Source of the DNA: Owenia fusiformis
Lineage: Eukaryota > Annelida > Polychaeta > Sabellida > Oweniidae
Reading direction: 5' to 3'
Length of the DNA: 64,000 nucleotides
NCBI GenBank assembly: GCA_903813345.2
Contig: CAIIXF020000012.1
Span: 13,872,932-13,936,931, forward strand
Positions 48,980 through 59,450 of the stretch are shown here, one piece after another (within the stretch, counting starts at the first letter, position 1; every line of letters begins with the position of its first letter). Under the pieces are notes generated by a model that made no database searches, was not told the DNA's origin, and was given only the letters and a program-made list of their open reading frames with translations. Position numbers and translations under genes: made by a program.

Positions 48980-50080
48980 CACTCCCCTCCATAAGTTTGG
49001 CAACCTTAGCTCCCCCATTGAACTACGTGTTAAAGCCTCTCTACATTTGAATTTTTATTTACTTAACCTGCAATGAAAATACTTATACTATTGATGGAAA
49101 CGTAATTTGACTTCATATCCAATACCTCCAAATTTTCTCTATTTTTTCCTCAATTAAAATAAGTCGAAAATTGATGAATTTTTGAAAATCAACATTCCCA
49201 TATTAACCAATTGGAAATGGTAGGTTTGCTGCAAGTCATATGACAGAATATCCATCCATCCGAGTCCTTGCAAAAAATATGAGTTAGCCAGGCAATTAAA
49301 TTTGCTAACTTTATTTAACAAAATAAATGATATGTTTCTTCAGGTTAAAGAAAGTTATAGAGCTTTAAAGTCAAAATTGTTTTTCAAAAGACCTCTCCCA
49401 TTGAAATAACACAGGAGGCAAAAGATTATTTTCAAAAATGACTTTGAAGCGCTCTAACTTTAGTATTCACCAAATAAACTAAACACTTAGTGTACAAAAA
49501 GGTAGACAATTCAATTTTCTGTATAAAAATATTTTTTGCTGAATCTTTTACTGAAAAGATATCCTGATTTCTCATTTTCCCCCGAACCCTCCATTTCCCA
49601 TTGGATTACATGGGAATGATGATTTTCAAAAATTAAACAAATTTATCATCAATTTTCGACCTACTGTACGAGGAAAAAATTGAGAAAATTTGGAGGTATT
49701 GGAAATGAAATCAAGTTACGTTTCCATTAATATTATAAGTTATTACATCGCTGGTTAAGTAAATGAAAATCCAAACGTAAAGAGGCTTTAACACGTAGTT
49801 CAATGGGGGAGCTAAGGTTGCCAAACTTATGGAGGGGAGTGTATACTGGAATAAATAAAAGAACATCAAAAATTCAACTTTATCATCAATTTTCGACCTA
49901 TTGTAATTGAGGAAAAAATTGAGAAAATTTAGAGGTATTGGAAATGAAGTCAAGTTACGTTTCCATTAAAATTATAAGTTATTACATTGCTGGTTGAGTA
50001 AATAAAAATTCAAACGTAAAGAGGCTTGAACACGTAATTCAATGGGGGAGCTAAGGTTGCCAAACTTATGGAGGGGAGTG
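48980..50080. mobile_element. TA-flanked inverted-repeat element with a duplicated right end
   Basis: The left arm from 48980 (cactcccctccataagtttg, then gcaacc) is inverted at 49639-49841 for about 200 bp. TA borders lie at 48978-48979 and 49842-49843. The right arm plus about 20 bases of flank (tatactggaataaataaaag) is then repeated in direct orientation, ending at 50080 with the same TA and the same flank. The interior has no open transposase frame. Confidence 0.85.
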
Positions 50081-50084
50081 TATA

Positions 50085-52460
50085 CTGGAATAAATAAAAG
50101 AACCATACTGGTGAAAGATTCAAATTACAATCTGAATACTGGAGTAATGGATGATATAACAAGGCATTAACGTGCAAAATGTCACAACCTGCTATCTGTT
50201 ACAGACGCCAATCTTGAAATTTTTTTCGATTTTTAATAAAATATGTGTCACTACCTTAATATCAATCAGAATAATTTTTACCACTTTGACACATTTTTAT
50301 GTTTAACATTTACTACATGATCTGGACTGTACATTGCTTAATAGGTGATGTCACTTACTTATTGATGAATATAAAAAATATTTCTTATTATTTTGGCACA
50401 TAATGCTCTACCATTGCAAGTTGAGATTTAAAAAAAAGAATTTGTAGAAAAAGCCTAACTTTGGCATTTAGTAGGTGATGTCACTATATCAATTAATAAA
50501 AATATAACTTACCATTTTAGCACACAACTTTCAAAGTTCAACATTTATTAAAGGATCTGAACTAAACATAAATGAAGGAAAACCTCATACAAAATGTTTA
50601 ATGAAAAATATGAGAAAGGGGAACAAAAATAGGGGGGGGGGGGGTGCTTTTGGATAAATAACAAATAATGCACCCAATGTATAGTACAATGTACAGGGTG
50701 TTCCAAAAGTAACAGGACTGGTGCTGGCATTTTGTCTATTCTGAACTGAGTACTTTGAAGTATTGCAACTAAAATTGTTATCAAGGGGACTCATCTCTGA
50801 CCTAGCTGATTTTTTGGTGTCCTGAATGTTCTGTTTCTGTTTGATTTTTTGTATTAACGGATATCCGCACCGCTTGCTTAGAGGTAGCACATTTTCATTT
50901 AATGTATCAAATTTTGTATAAAATGACAAAGAAACCTTTCAACTTTCAAAATGCAAATATAATTTGTATTGATATGTGATATTATTAAGGGAAATTGGTC
51001 TCAATTGATCCTAAATTTGCAGCTCATTAAGGGGACTCATCTCTAACCTAACTGATTTTTGGGTGTCCTGAATGTTCTGTTTGATTTTTTCAGAAGGGGA
51101 TCATATATGCTTTCATTATATATAAAGTAAATTAGATCTTCACTGTGAAAATATTTCAGTACATCGTCTTAAAGATTAGAGGAGTATGACGTTCCGGAAA
51201 AAAAACGCCTCAATTTACCCACTTTGCTTGAACAGGCTTGCTTTAAAAGCGACACATTCTTAATTTAGCGATGCAAGCTAAGGAAAATCGTCATACGGTC
51301 AACAAGATTGTTTTTAATTTACGGCATTTGATAAGCTGAAGTGTTTTGGTGCCAATTATTTTTCATGAGTACTAATAAAGCATGGCAATAACAGGATAGA
51401 TATAGGATTTTGACTCCTTACCCAAGTTCGGCAGTACAATTGACGCCATATCAAATTTTAATTGACTTTCAATTTTCATAAACTTTGACATTTTTGAGGA
51501 AAAACTAGAAAATTGACATATCGTTTTTATTGTTTTAAACAAGTTAGATCATGTACCCCTGAAAAAACTTGAAAATATAAAAAGGTTCCACCGTCAATTT
51601 TTTCTGTAAGTTATTTATAACCAGAGTTTTGCTTTTTTCTGACATTTTTAGAATTTCATTAAATATATTTATTTCAATAAACTTTGATATTCTTTGAGAT
51701 AGGTGGAACCTTTTTTATTTTTAAGTGTTATTAAGGAGTTCACTTACTACACAATCTTGCTGCCAATTCCATATAATGATTTTCTTATACATCTAATCAG
51801 AGACATATAAAACTAGAACTATAATGCGGAAAACAAAATATTTTTTTCTCATGCTAATGGCATTTAGCAGAAAAAGCAAGTTACATGATAGGGTTGTCAT
51901 ATGACTCATAATGTCTGTAAAACATTTGCAAACATATGTAGATTCTGCTGGAATATAATGAATGAAATTGAAACAACTTAGGAAAACAAATAAAAGCAAT
52001 GTTCCAAATTATGCAATGGGATTTGAAAAATCAGTGACGTATATTTCGTTTGTTTGTTTAATTGTTGATGGGGCAATGTGTCACTGATGTCACAGATAAT
52101 GGTACCATAATCCGAGAATTTGTTAACAAGAGCGTTTTATCACGTCATGATAAAACAATGCTGAGGGGCTCATAGTTGCTATGAGTAAATATGTTGTAAA
52201 ACGTCATTGACATTTAATATAGAACACTCATAAAATGTGAAGTTAACAAACAAGCTTTTCCTAGAGATGTTTATTCTCAGTATTTCTTCACTTGGCAAAT
52301 ATATCACCATTGTAGTAAGGATTAGAGATGAGTCCCCTCAATACATAGTATGGACATTAATGCAATCATGGGCTTCCAATTCTCATGATTCAATCCACCT
52401 ATCAAAATTCAGATTAAGAATTAAGCCTTATTGAACCAGTCTTGAAGTTTCAAAAAGTCA
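50085..52460. other. No gene; a ~60-bp direct duplication inside
   Basis: aaggggactcatctct(g/a)acc, then gtgtcctgaatgttctgttt, occurs at about 50780-50845 and 51028-51085. A lone tacagggtgttccaaaagta at 50693, a mariner-type end, has no partner nearby. The rest is AT-rich without credible frames. Confidence 0.5.
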
Positions 52461-52470
52461 ATGAACACAG

Positions 52471-53398
52471 GGGTTTGTGTAAAAACCGGGTTACTGGGTA
52501 ACTGGGTACCCAGTCGACCGGGTACCTAACGTTCCTAGCAGGGTTACCAACTTTCAAAGTTCCACATTTCCCCCGATATACAATATATAGTAGCGAATTG
52601 ACTTGACAGACTTAGCCTACCGAGTGTACTGCTGTTCGATATTTTTACCCTATACGAGACAGAGCACTTTTTAAAATAATCGATCCATCAAACAATGACG
52701 TCCATGTCACGTTGCTCATAAGCAGCATATAAGTTCCTAGAAGACGTTGCACATTTTCGTTCTTTACACACAAGGCAACGTAAACATGAGACATCTATTG
52801 ATGGTATAAAAAGAACGTTGTTGTAACGTGTCAGTAAAGTTCGTTAGTGTGGAAAACCTAACAAACAGGAACGTTTGATTTTTTACTACATTGGTCCATA
52901 TGTGACGTAACTCAAACGTTAAAACATGACAAAAACTTTGTGTTCTCACTAAGTCGGTTCATTTCCAACGTGTTGTTAACGTTAAAATTTAACGTTGTTG
53001 AAACGTTTTTTTTTCTATTTGAAATAAACTCAAAATGTAACGTCAATAATGACGTTCATGGACCGTATTGATCTGACGTTATTTAAATATTCAGTAAAAC
53101 ATCGATGGATGGTTGAATTTCAACATTGTGGAAATGGCTTCAAATTATTTGTGAGTTAAGGAAACGTTACAAAGATGTCAATATGTTCTCACTAAACAGG
53201 TTCATTACCGACGTTATTTTAACGTTAAAAGTTAACGTTGTCAAAACGTTCTTACGATGTGAAATAACCTCAAAACGTGACGTCGAAAATAACGCACATG
53301 TATCGTCCAGATCCAAAGTTATAAATAAAAAAAATCCTAACCCTGCTAGGAATGTTAAGTACCCGGTTACCCAGTTATCCGTTTTTTTGCACAAACCC
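52471..53398. mobile_element. Mutator-like MITE with 10-bp target duplication
   Basis: The direct repeat atgaacacag is present at 52461-52470 and 53399-53408. Between them the ends gggtttgtgtaaaaaccggg and the complement of the right end (gggtttgtgcaaaaaaacgg) are inverted for about 75 bp, including ttcctagcagggtta. A 10-bp duplication is characteristic of Mutator-like elements (9-10 bp). No transposase frame is present. The interior is unusually rich in AACGTT/ACGT palindromes. Confidence 0.88.
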
Positions 53399-53753
53399 AT
53401 GAACACAGTCCTGAAATTCCACTTTGATTTGAGCCCAAGACCAAATCAGTTTTACTATTCCAAGTCCTTGGCTATTCTAATCTTCCTCATCTTTAGTTAG
53501 AATAAATTGAAAGCCCAAATCAAACTGGGGTCTAGGCCTATAGGCCTTGTCTATTGAGTCGACGCCACAGGCCGAAAAGTGATTGACGGGGAATAAGACT
53601 CTAGAATTATTTTACAATACAGAGGTTACAAAACCAGCATTTACATACAATTAATTTATTACAATAATATCTTATAAGGTAGAGCACAACGATTGCATTT
53701 ATAATATCACAACATCTCCAAAATGATTCAACTTGAATTTGAATTGAACTTAC

Positions 53754-53796
53754 CAGATTTCTCAACTTTAACTCCTGGCTCGATTACGCGATCCCT
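53754..53796 (-). CDS. Candidate small coding exon, minus strand
   Basis: 43 nt between a pyrimidine-rich acceptor (tttgtttcgttcag) and donor gtaagt, both on the minus strand. The only open frame reads RDRVIEPGVKVEKS, phase 0 to 1. It does not join the exon at 47464 directly because the phases differ. I report it because both splice signals are good and the frame is open, but it may be chance. Confidence 0.35.
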
Positions 53797-55803
53797 CTGA
53801 ACGAAACAAACAAAGAATTCCCGGGATGTAGTTCCTCAAGTGTAGCTTAAATGCGTAACGCTCCCTGGTTTGTAGGAAACATGGTGATAATGGTGCCAAC
53901 GTACTATCTACTATGCTCTAAAATGTACCTTTTCTTGACATTTAATGACATGATATAGTGATATGCTAATATCTGCATTAATGTAATATATCTAATATGT
54001 TTTCAGCTCAGTTTCAAGACCAGTAGCCTAATGGGTGGCCTTCAGACTGTTAGCTGAAAACATATTATATCTTTTGTAATGTTTTGAGTTTTGTCCACCG
54101 TTGTTGAGACACTATATATTCTATCATTTACTGAAACAAATTTGTTTAGAAATTAGAGATAGTGGATCTCAAAGTTCACCAAACCATTCAAGCAGGGATT
54201 TTTGTGTGGATGATAACTCCAATACCTGTTATCAGATTTAGTTGAAATTTCAAGCGTTATCTGGATAACAAGACCATTGTGTGCCAATTATACAACCAGA
54301 TAATAATTAGAGAGATTAAGTTCAGGTTTACATAGATAACGTAGCTTTTATTAATAGGTAGATTAAATGTGACATTTGATTTCTTTAAAAAATAGGTTGT
54401 TTTGCTGTGCCAAATTATATACAATGTAAGGAAACAGTAGGTTTTTGGATACGTATTTACAACCGATATGTTTTAAACTCTTCAATAATCGTGAAACCAA
54501 AGTACAATTATGAATAATTTACTTCTAATAGATAAAATTAAATAATACAGATATGTGTTCAAAATCAACGGACGGGCACCATTCGTAATCTTAAAATAGG
54601 CCTAGCGCTTTCATCAATTGAGCATCTTATGTATAATTTTTCTTAAATGCGTGTCTTTATTGTATAAACATATTTACAAATGTATATTGGGGCTATTTTT
54701 CGATAATAAGATTATACAACAAAAAAATCAAAAAATAAATAAACGATGAAAAACGCTCGTAACTTGGGGTAAAGTACGCGTAGACGGGCAAGCATTTCTT
54801 AATCTAGCGTATTCATTAACGTACTGTGTTCTGGCAAAGAACATCAGAAGTTTGTATTTTATTAGCCATGATTTATTTAATGTATTTATACAGGTATAAT
54901 ATAATGTTTTGAGACTTTAATCTAAACAATTATCGTTTTACGAAAAACGCTCGTAACATGGGGTAAAAGGAGCGTAAATATCAATCTCGATTACATCAAT
55001 TTTCTCAAAATATATTTCAATGTGGATAAATTCCTGTCAAGGAGATGTTCCTTAGACTATATTCTCAAATCTGACGAAGTTTTAGCGGAAGAATCGAGCG
55101 AGAAAGATATGAAAAATAATTTCCCTCAAGTTTCTAATCTCATGAGAGATAGGTCCGAATGTTGTAACAAGATAGGGTCCATTTTTTCGGTGGACGGAGA
55201 AAACCGTATTCTATACGTCATTGTTTTTATGTGTGATCAGAACCATAAAATAGGGATTCAAAAACGCTTTCCATTGGTGTATACGGCTATTTCCAGCGAT
55301 GTTAGGAACAATGTTTTTCAGCCACGCGCCTGATACCCCAGTCAAAAAATTTTGAAAGGTAATAACTTGCGCTTAAATCATTGTCGCTGCTCAAATTGCC
55401 GTTTACAGGTGCGTGGGGATATATTCTATAGTATCTGATTGTTAAAACTACATTTTAAAACAAAATAATTGAAATATTGCAAAAAAAGTTTTTTTCGAAA
55501 AGTGGACGGAGAAAACATGGGGTATTGTATGGAGGGACGGACGGACGTGCGGACGGACGGACGGACGGAGGCGTTCCCTATATCCCTCCGAACTTTGTTC
55601 GATGGGATAATAATCTTTAAAATGGAACCCTTCAATGACTGTATCATGTCCCACGTAGGTGGGTAGGTGGGTATGAGGTAGGAGGTTTTTTATACATAGC
55701 CAAGAAAATGTCGGAACGTCGAAGGGACGATTTTTCTTTTTTCCTTATTTCACACGTTGTAGGCAGAATTCCCACGAAGTTTTTATCACAGACGTATGTC
55801 AGT
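53797..55803. other. No firm gene; repeat fragments with GGGGTA motifs
   Basis: aaaaacgctcgtaacttggggtaaa at about 54749 recurs as aaaaacgctcgtaacatggggtaaa at about 54943. A 103-codon frame (55022-55333, +) sits between these and the CGGACGG block at 55500-55580. It shows no recognisable motif and I do not call it a gene. The segment 55597-55690 is the inverted copy of 31785-31890. Confidence 0.45.
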
Positions 55804-56014
55804 ATCATAAGTTTAGAAAATGAACATTTTTGTGAACAAATAGTTCAGAAGACAACAGAATCGTCGATTTAATTCCTCACTTAAATTACAGAAACGGTTT
55901 TCGAAAAGGTGCACTATTAACCCATACCGTTTCGGTATAAGTGAGGACTTAAATCGACGGTTCTGTTGTCTTCTGAGCTATTTTTCCCCAAACTTGTACA
56001 TTTTCTAACATAAT
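55804..56014. mobile_element. ~210-bp hairpin MITE
   Basis: The left arm (gttcagaagacaacagaatc, then gtcgatttaa) pairs with the right arm (ttaaatcgacggttctgttg, then tcttctgagc). The arms are about 90 bp each, with a short loop around ggtgcactattaacccatac. Confidence 0.8.
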
Positions 56015-56030
56015 ATAATATAACATAGCT

Positions 56031-56233
56031 AGGCCGGTAGCCAGGATTTGCCAAGGGGGGGTTCATTTTTCAAAAATTTCCAGGGGGGGTTTACATTTGA
56101 CAATTTTGGCCCAAATATGGCTAAAATCACTTGAGAAGTGCTCAAAATGGTGAAAAACTGCATGATTTTGAAAGAATTTTTGGCCAGGGGGGGGTTCGCC
56201 CGAACCCTGCGAACACCCCCTGGCTACGGGCCT
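56031..56233. mobile_element. Short MITE with CCCGTAGCCAGG-type ends, second copy
   Basis: Ends aggccggtagccagg and cctggctacgggcct are inverted. The interior matches the copy at 15335-15513, with a longer G-rich stretch near the right end. Confidence 0.85.
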
Positions 56234-56928
56234 GAATTAGCATAACATAACAAACGTAACATACAATAACATAACAGATTCCAGCCAATCCGAACAGAGT
56301 ATTCACATAATGGATAGTGTGTGAGATATCAATAACACATGCAAGGTCACTAGTTAAACAGTTGGCATGGTGATGAATGGATTTTTCACATTGGAAAATG
56401 TCATTGAAATGTGTTCTTTTAGTGATTTCGTTCCTTTTAGACGATTTTATAGAAAAAATTGGCCATTTGTGAAAAGAATTTAAGCCCAAGTTTGTAACTG
56501 CTTTATTCCAATTCGCTGCGCGGTCATGTAAAGGTTTGGAAACAACACCTTCATGATATGATTCAGCAAACAATGCATTGAGTCTTGCGCTTAAATCCTT
56601 TACATGACATAACATACTGGAAAAGAAACAGCGAGCCGTCTCCTTATAGTCATTTCATTAACTATTAAAATCTGTATTTCTGTACATTATCAGTAGTAGG
56701 TTTAAAACTGGACAAGTTTATCGTGACTTGTGAATGCATTCAGTATCACTGTTGAAAACAAATGAATAGCCGCTCATTTTTTAATTTTCGGATATCGATC
56801 TTTTGAAATGCTCCATAAGACATGTAAGAAAGACCTGCATGGCACTTGATCACTTCATCTAATATGACATCCCACATATTTACAGCATTGCAAATGATAT
56901 TTTATAGAAACATCTGACAATTATGTTG
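56234..56928. other. Unassigned; one minus-strand frame
   Basis: A minus-strand frame runs from 56615 into the MITE (about 125 codons before it: MLCHVKDLSARLNALFAESY onward). It shows no motif I recognise, has no clear splice sites, and continues into transposon sequence. Possibly a decayed coding piece. Confidence 0.3.
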
Positions 56929-56934
56929 TACATG

Positions 56935-58847
56935 AGTAGTAGGATTTTTGGTCCCATGAGGCCAGGCTGGTCACTAGGCTGGTCATCTAAAACCGGAAGT
57001 TAGCCATTTTGACAGGAAGTCAGCCATTTTGACCGGAAGTCAGCCATTTAACCGGAAGTCGGCCATTTTGAAGCTTTCTAGCGGGAAGTCAGCCATTTTG
57101 CATCTGTCTGGGCAAGAGGGTGACATCATAGCGGAAGTGAGGCATCTTTTAGTTGGCCTGGGTAGGTTTTAAAGCGGAAGTTAGCCATCTTTTATTCGGT
57201 CTGGGCAGGTTCATGATTTCATAGAGGAGGTTGAGCCATTTTAACTTTGCCTGGGCAAGTGGATCATATTTTTGGCAGGAAACGTAAATGTAGCCATATT
57301 GATACCCTTATATCATATGAATAACGATTACGATGGCATTGGTCTCACTCGAATCATGAATACATTATGCAAGATCACATGAGATATACATGTTAAAGAT
57401 CAATAAGATTACGCTTACCCCATATGATGACAAGAGGTATGTGCAAGATGATGGGATCAGGACTTTGGCACATGGTCATTATAAGATTAGCAAGTAAGTA
57501 CATATCGAAACTTACACCCTCCCTTTAAATATCCTTCAGTCTCCTCCCTACCTCCTTCCACCTCCAACTAACTCCTCCTTACCTCCTCCCGCCTCCTCCT
57601 ACCTCCTCCTTACCTCCTCCCACCTCCTCCCTACCTCCTCCCTCTTCCTCTCACATCCTTCCTTTCTCCTCCTTTCCTCCTCCCTACCTCCTTACCTCCT
57701 CCTAACCTCCTCCCTACCTCCTCTCGCTTCCTCCCACATCCTCCCTACCTCCTCCTTACCTCTTCCTATCTCCTCCCTACCTCCTCCCACCTCCCTACCC
57801 CATCCTTAACTCCTCCCAACCTCCTCTTTTCTCTTCTCTATCCTCCAGACCTCCTCCCCATACTTAATTATACTATGAGGTTATATAATGGTTCTTTCTG
57901 TATATCGTTTTTATACTCGAGTGAGTATATAATATATTCACAAGTGAGCGTGCCGTAGCGAACGAGTGAATATATTATATTCTCACGAGAGGGAGAGAAT
58001 ATTATATTCTCACGAGAGGGAGGAGATAGGAGGAGGTAAGGAGGAGGTAGGGAGGATGTGGGAGGAAGCGAGAGGAGGTAGGGAGGAGGTGGGAGGAGGT
58101 TAGGAGGAGGTAAGGAGGTAGGGAGGAGGAAAGGAGGAGAAAGGAAGGATGTGAGAGGAAGAGGGGGGAGGTAGGGAGGAGGTAAGGAGGAGGTAGGAGG
58201 AGGTGGGAGGAGTTAGTTGGAGGTGGAAGGAGGTAGGGAGGAGACTGAAGGATATTTAAAGAGGGTGTAAGTTTCGATATGTACTTACTTGCTTATCTTA
58301 TAATGACCATGTGCCAAAGTCCTGATCCCATCATCTTGCACATACCTCTTGTCATCATATGGGTTAAGCGTAATCTTATTGATCTTTAACATGTATATCT
58401 CATGTGATCTTGCATAATGTATTCATGATTCGAGTGAGACCAATGCCATCGTAATCGTTATTCATATGATATAAGGCTATCAATATGGCTACATTTACGT
58501 TTCCTGCCAAAAATATGATCCCCTTGCCCAGGCAAAGTTAAAATGGCTCAACCTCCTCTATAAAATCATGGACCTGCCCAGACCGAATAAAAGATGGCTA
58601 ACTTCCGCTTTAAAACCTACCCAGGCCGACTAAAAGATGCCTCACTTCCGCTATGATGTCACCCTCTTGCCCAGACAGATGCAAAATGGCTGACTTCCTG
58701 CTAGAAAGCTTCAAAATGGCCGACTTCCGGTTAAATGGCTGACTTCCGGTCAAAATGGCTGACTTCCTGTCAAAATGGCTAACTTCCGGTTTTAGATGAC
58801 CAGCCTAGTGACCAGCCTGGCCTCATGGGACCAAAAATCCTACTACT
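56935..58847. mobile_element. 1.9-kb foldback element, nearly perfect arms, 6-bp target duplication
   Basis: TACATG at 56929-56934 and 58848-58853 flanks an element beginning agtaggatttttggtccca-type sequence and ending in its complement. The arms are roughly 56935-57855 and 58010-58847 and are almost identical in inverted orientation over their whole length. Each arm has three zones: short repeats of ccggaagtcagccatttt at the outside, a unique middle, and an inner CCTCCTCCCTACC tract (pyrimidine at 57530-57855, purine at 58010-58245). The loop (about 57856-58009) is AT-rich and itself holds gagtgagtatataatatatt inverted pairs. No coding capacity was seen. Confidence 0.93.
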
Positions 58848-59450
58848 TACATGTATGCAGTGCCTGCATTAGACAAAGCAGTCAAGACGCCGAAACATGC
58901 AAATTTCAGAATGAGGTAAAGTGAAAAAATGATAAAATTATATTTTGACAAAAACCTGATAAAAATAATCATGTTATTAACCCACGAAATGATTTTAGTA
59001 TACTCCGTCGATTTTTTCGTTATCTAGGATTTATGCGAATAAACAAATATCTAACTAAATCTAAATTATTTATCTCTCTCTCTCTCTAGGAATTATTTTT
59101 CTTGTGCAAAAGGGGGGAAAGCTACCTTTTGTTTAATTTGATATATTGTCAAAAAGGCTTATTTTTCCACCTGTCCATTGACTTTAGCCCATGACCTATC
59201 CAATGGTGTTATACTGTAACTTTTTGGCGAGCAGTATAGTGTTTTACTTGACGTGTAGCGTCTCCACAGCTCAAAATTGCTCAAGTATCATTAGAAGACT
59301 GAGCTAAGAGACACTGAACTGCTAACTTAAACAAACAATGCATTCACAGGTATATATGTAGTTGTACATGTAGTGACTTTATTTGTTATCTCCCTTGCTG
59401 TATTTGCATTTAAACCAAATATACACAATAGTGATTGTTTAACAAACGTT

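Noticed and set aside
56142-56615. 157-codon minus-strand frame
   Set aside because: Its 3' third is MITE sequence and the remainder shows no recognisable domain or splice signal; listed only as unassigned.
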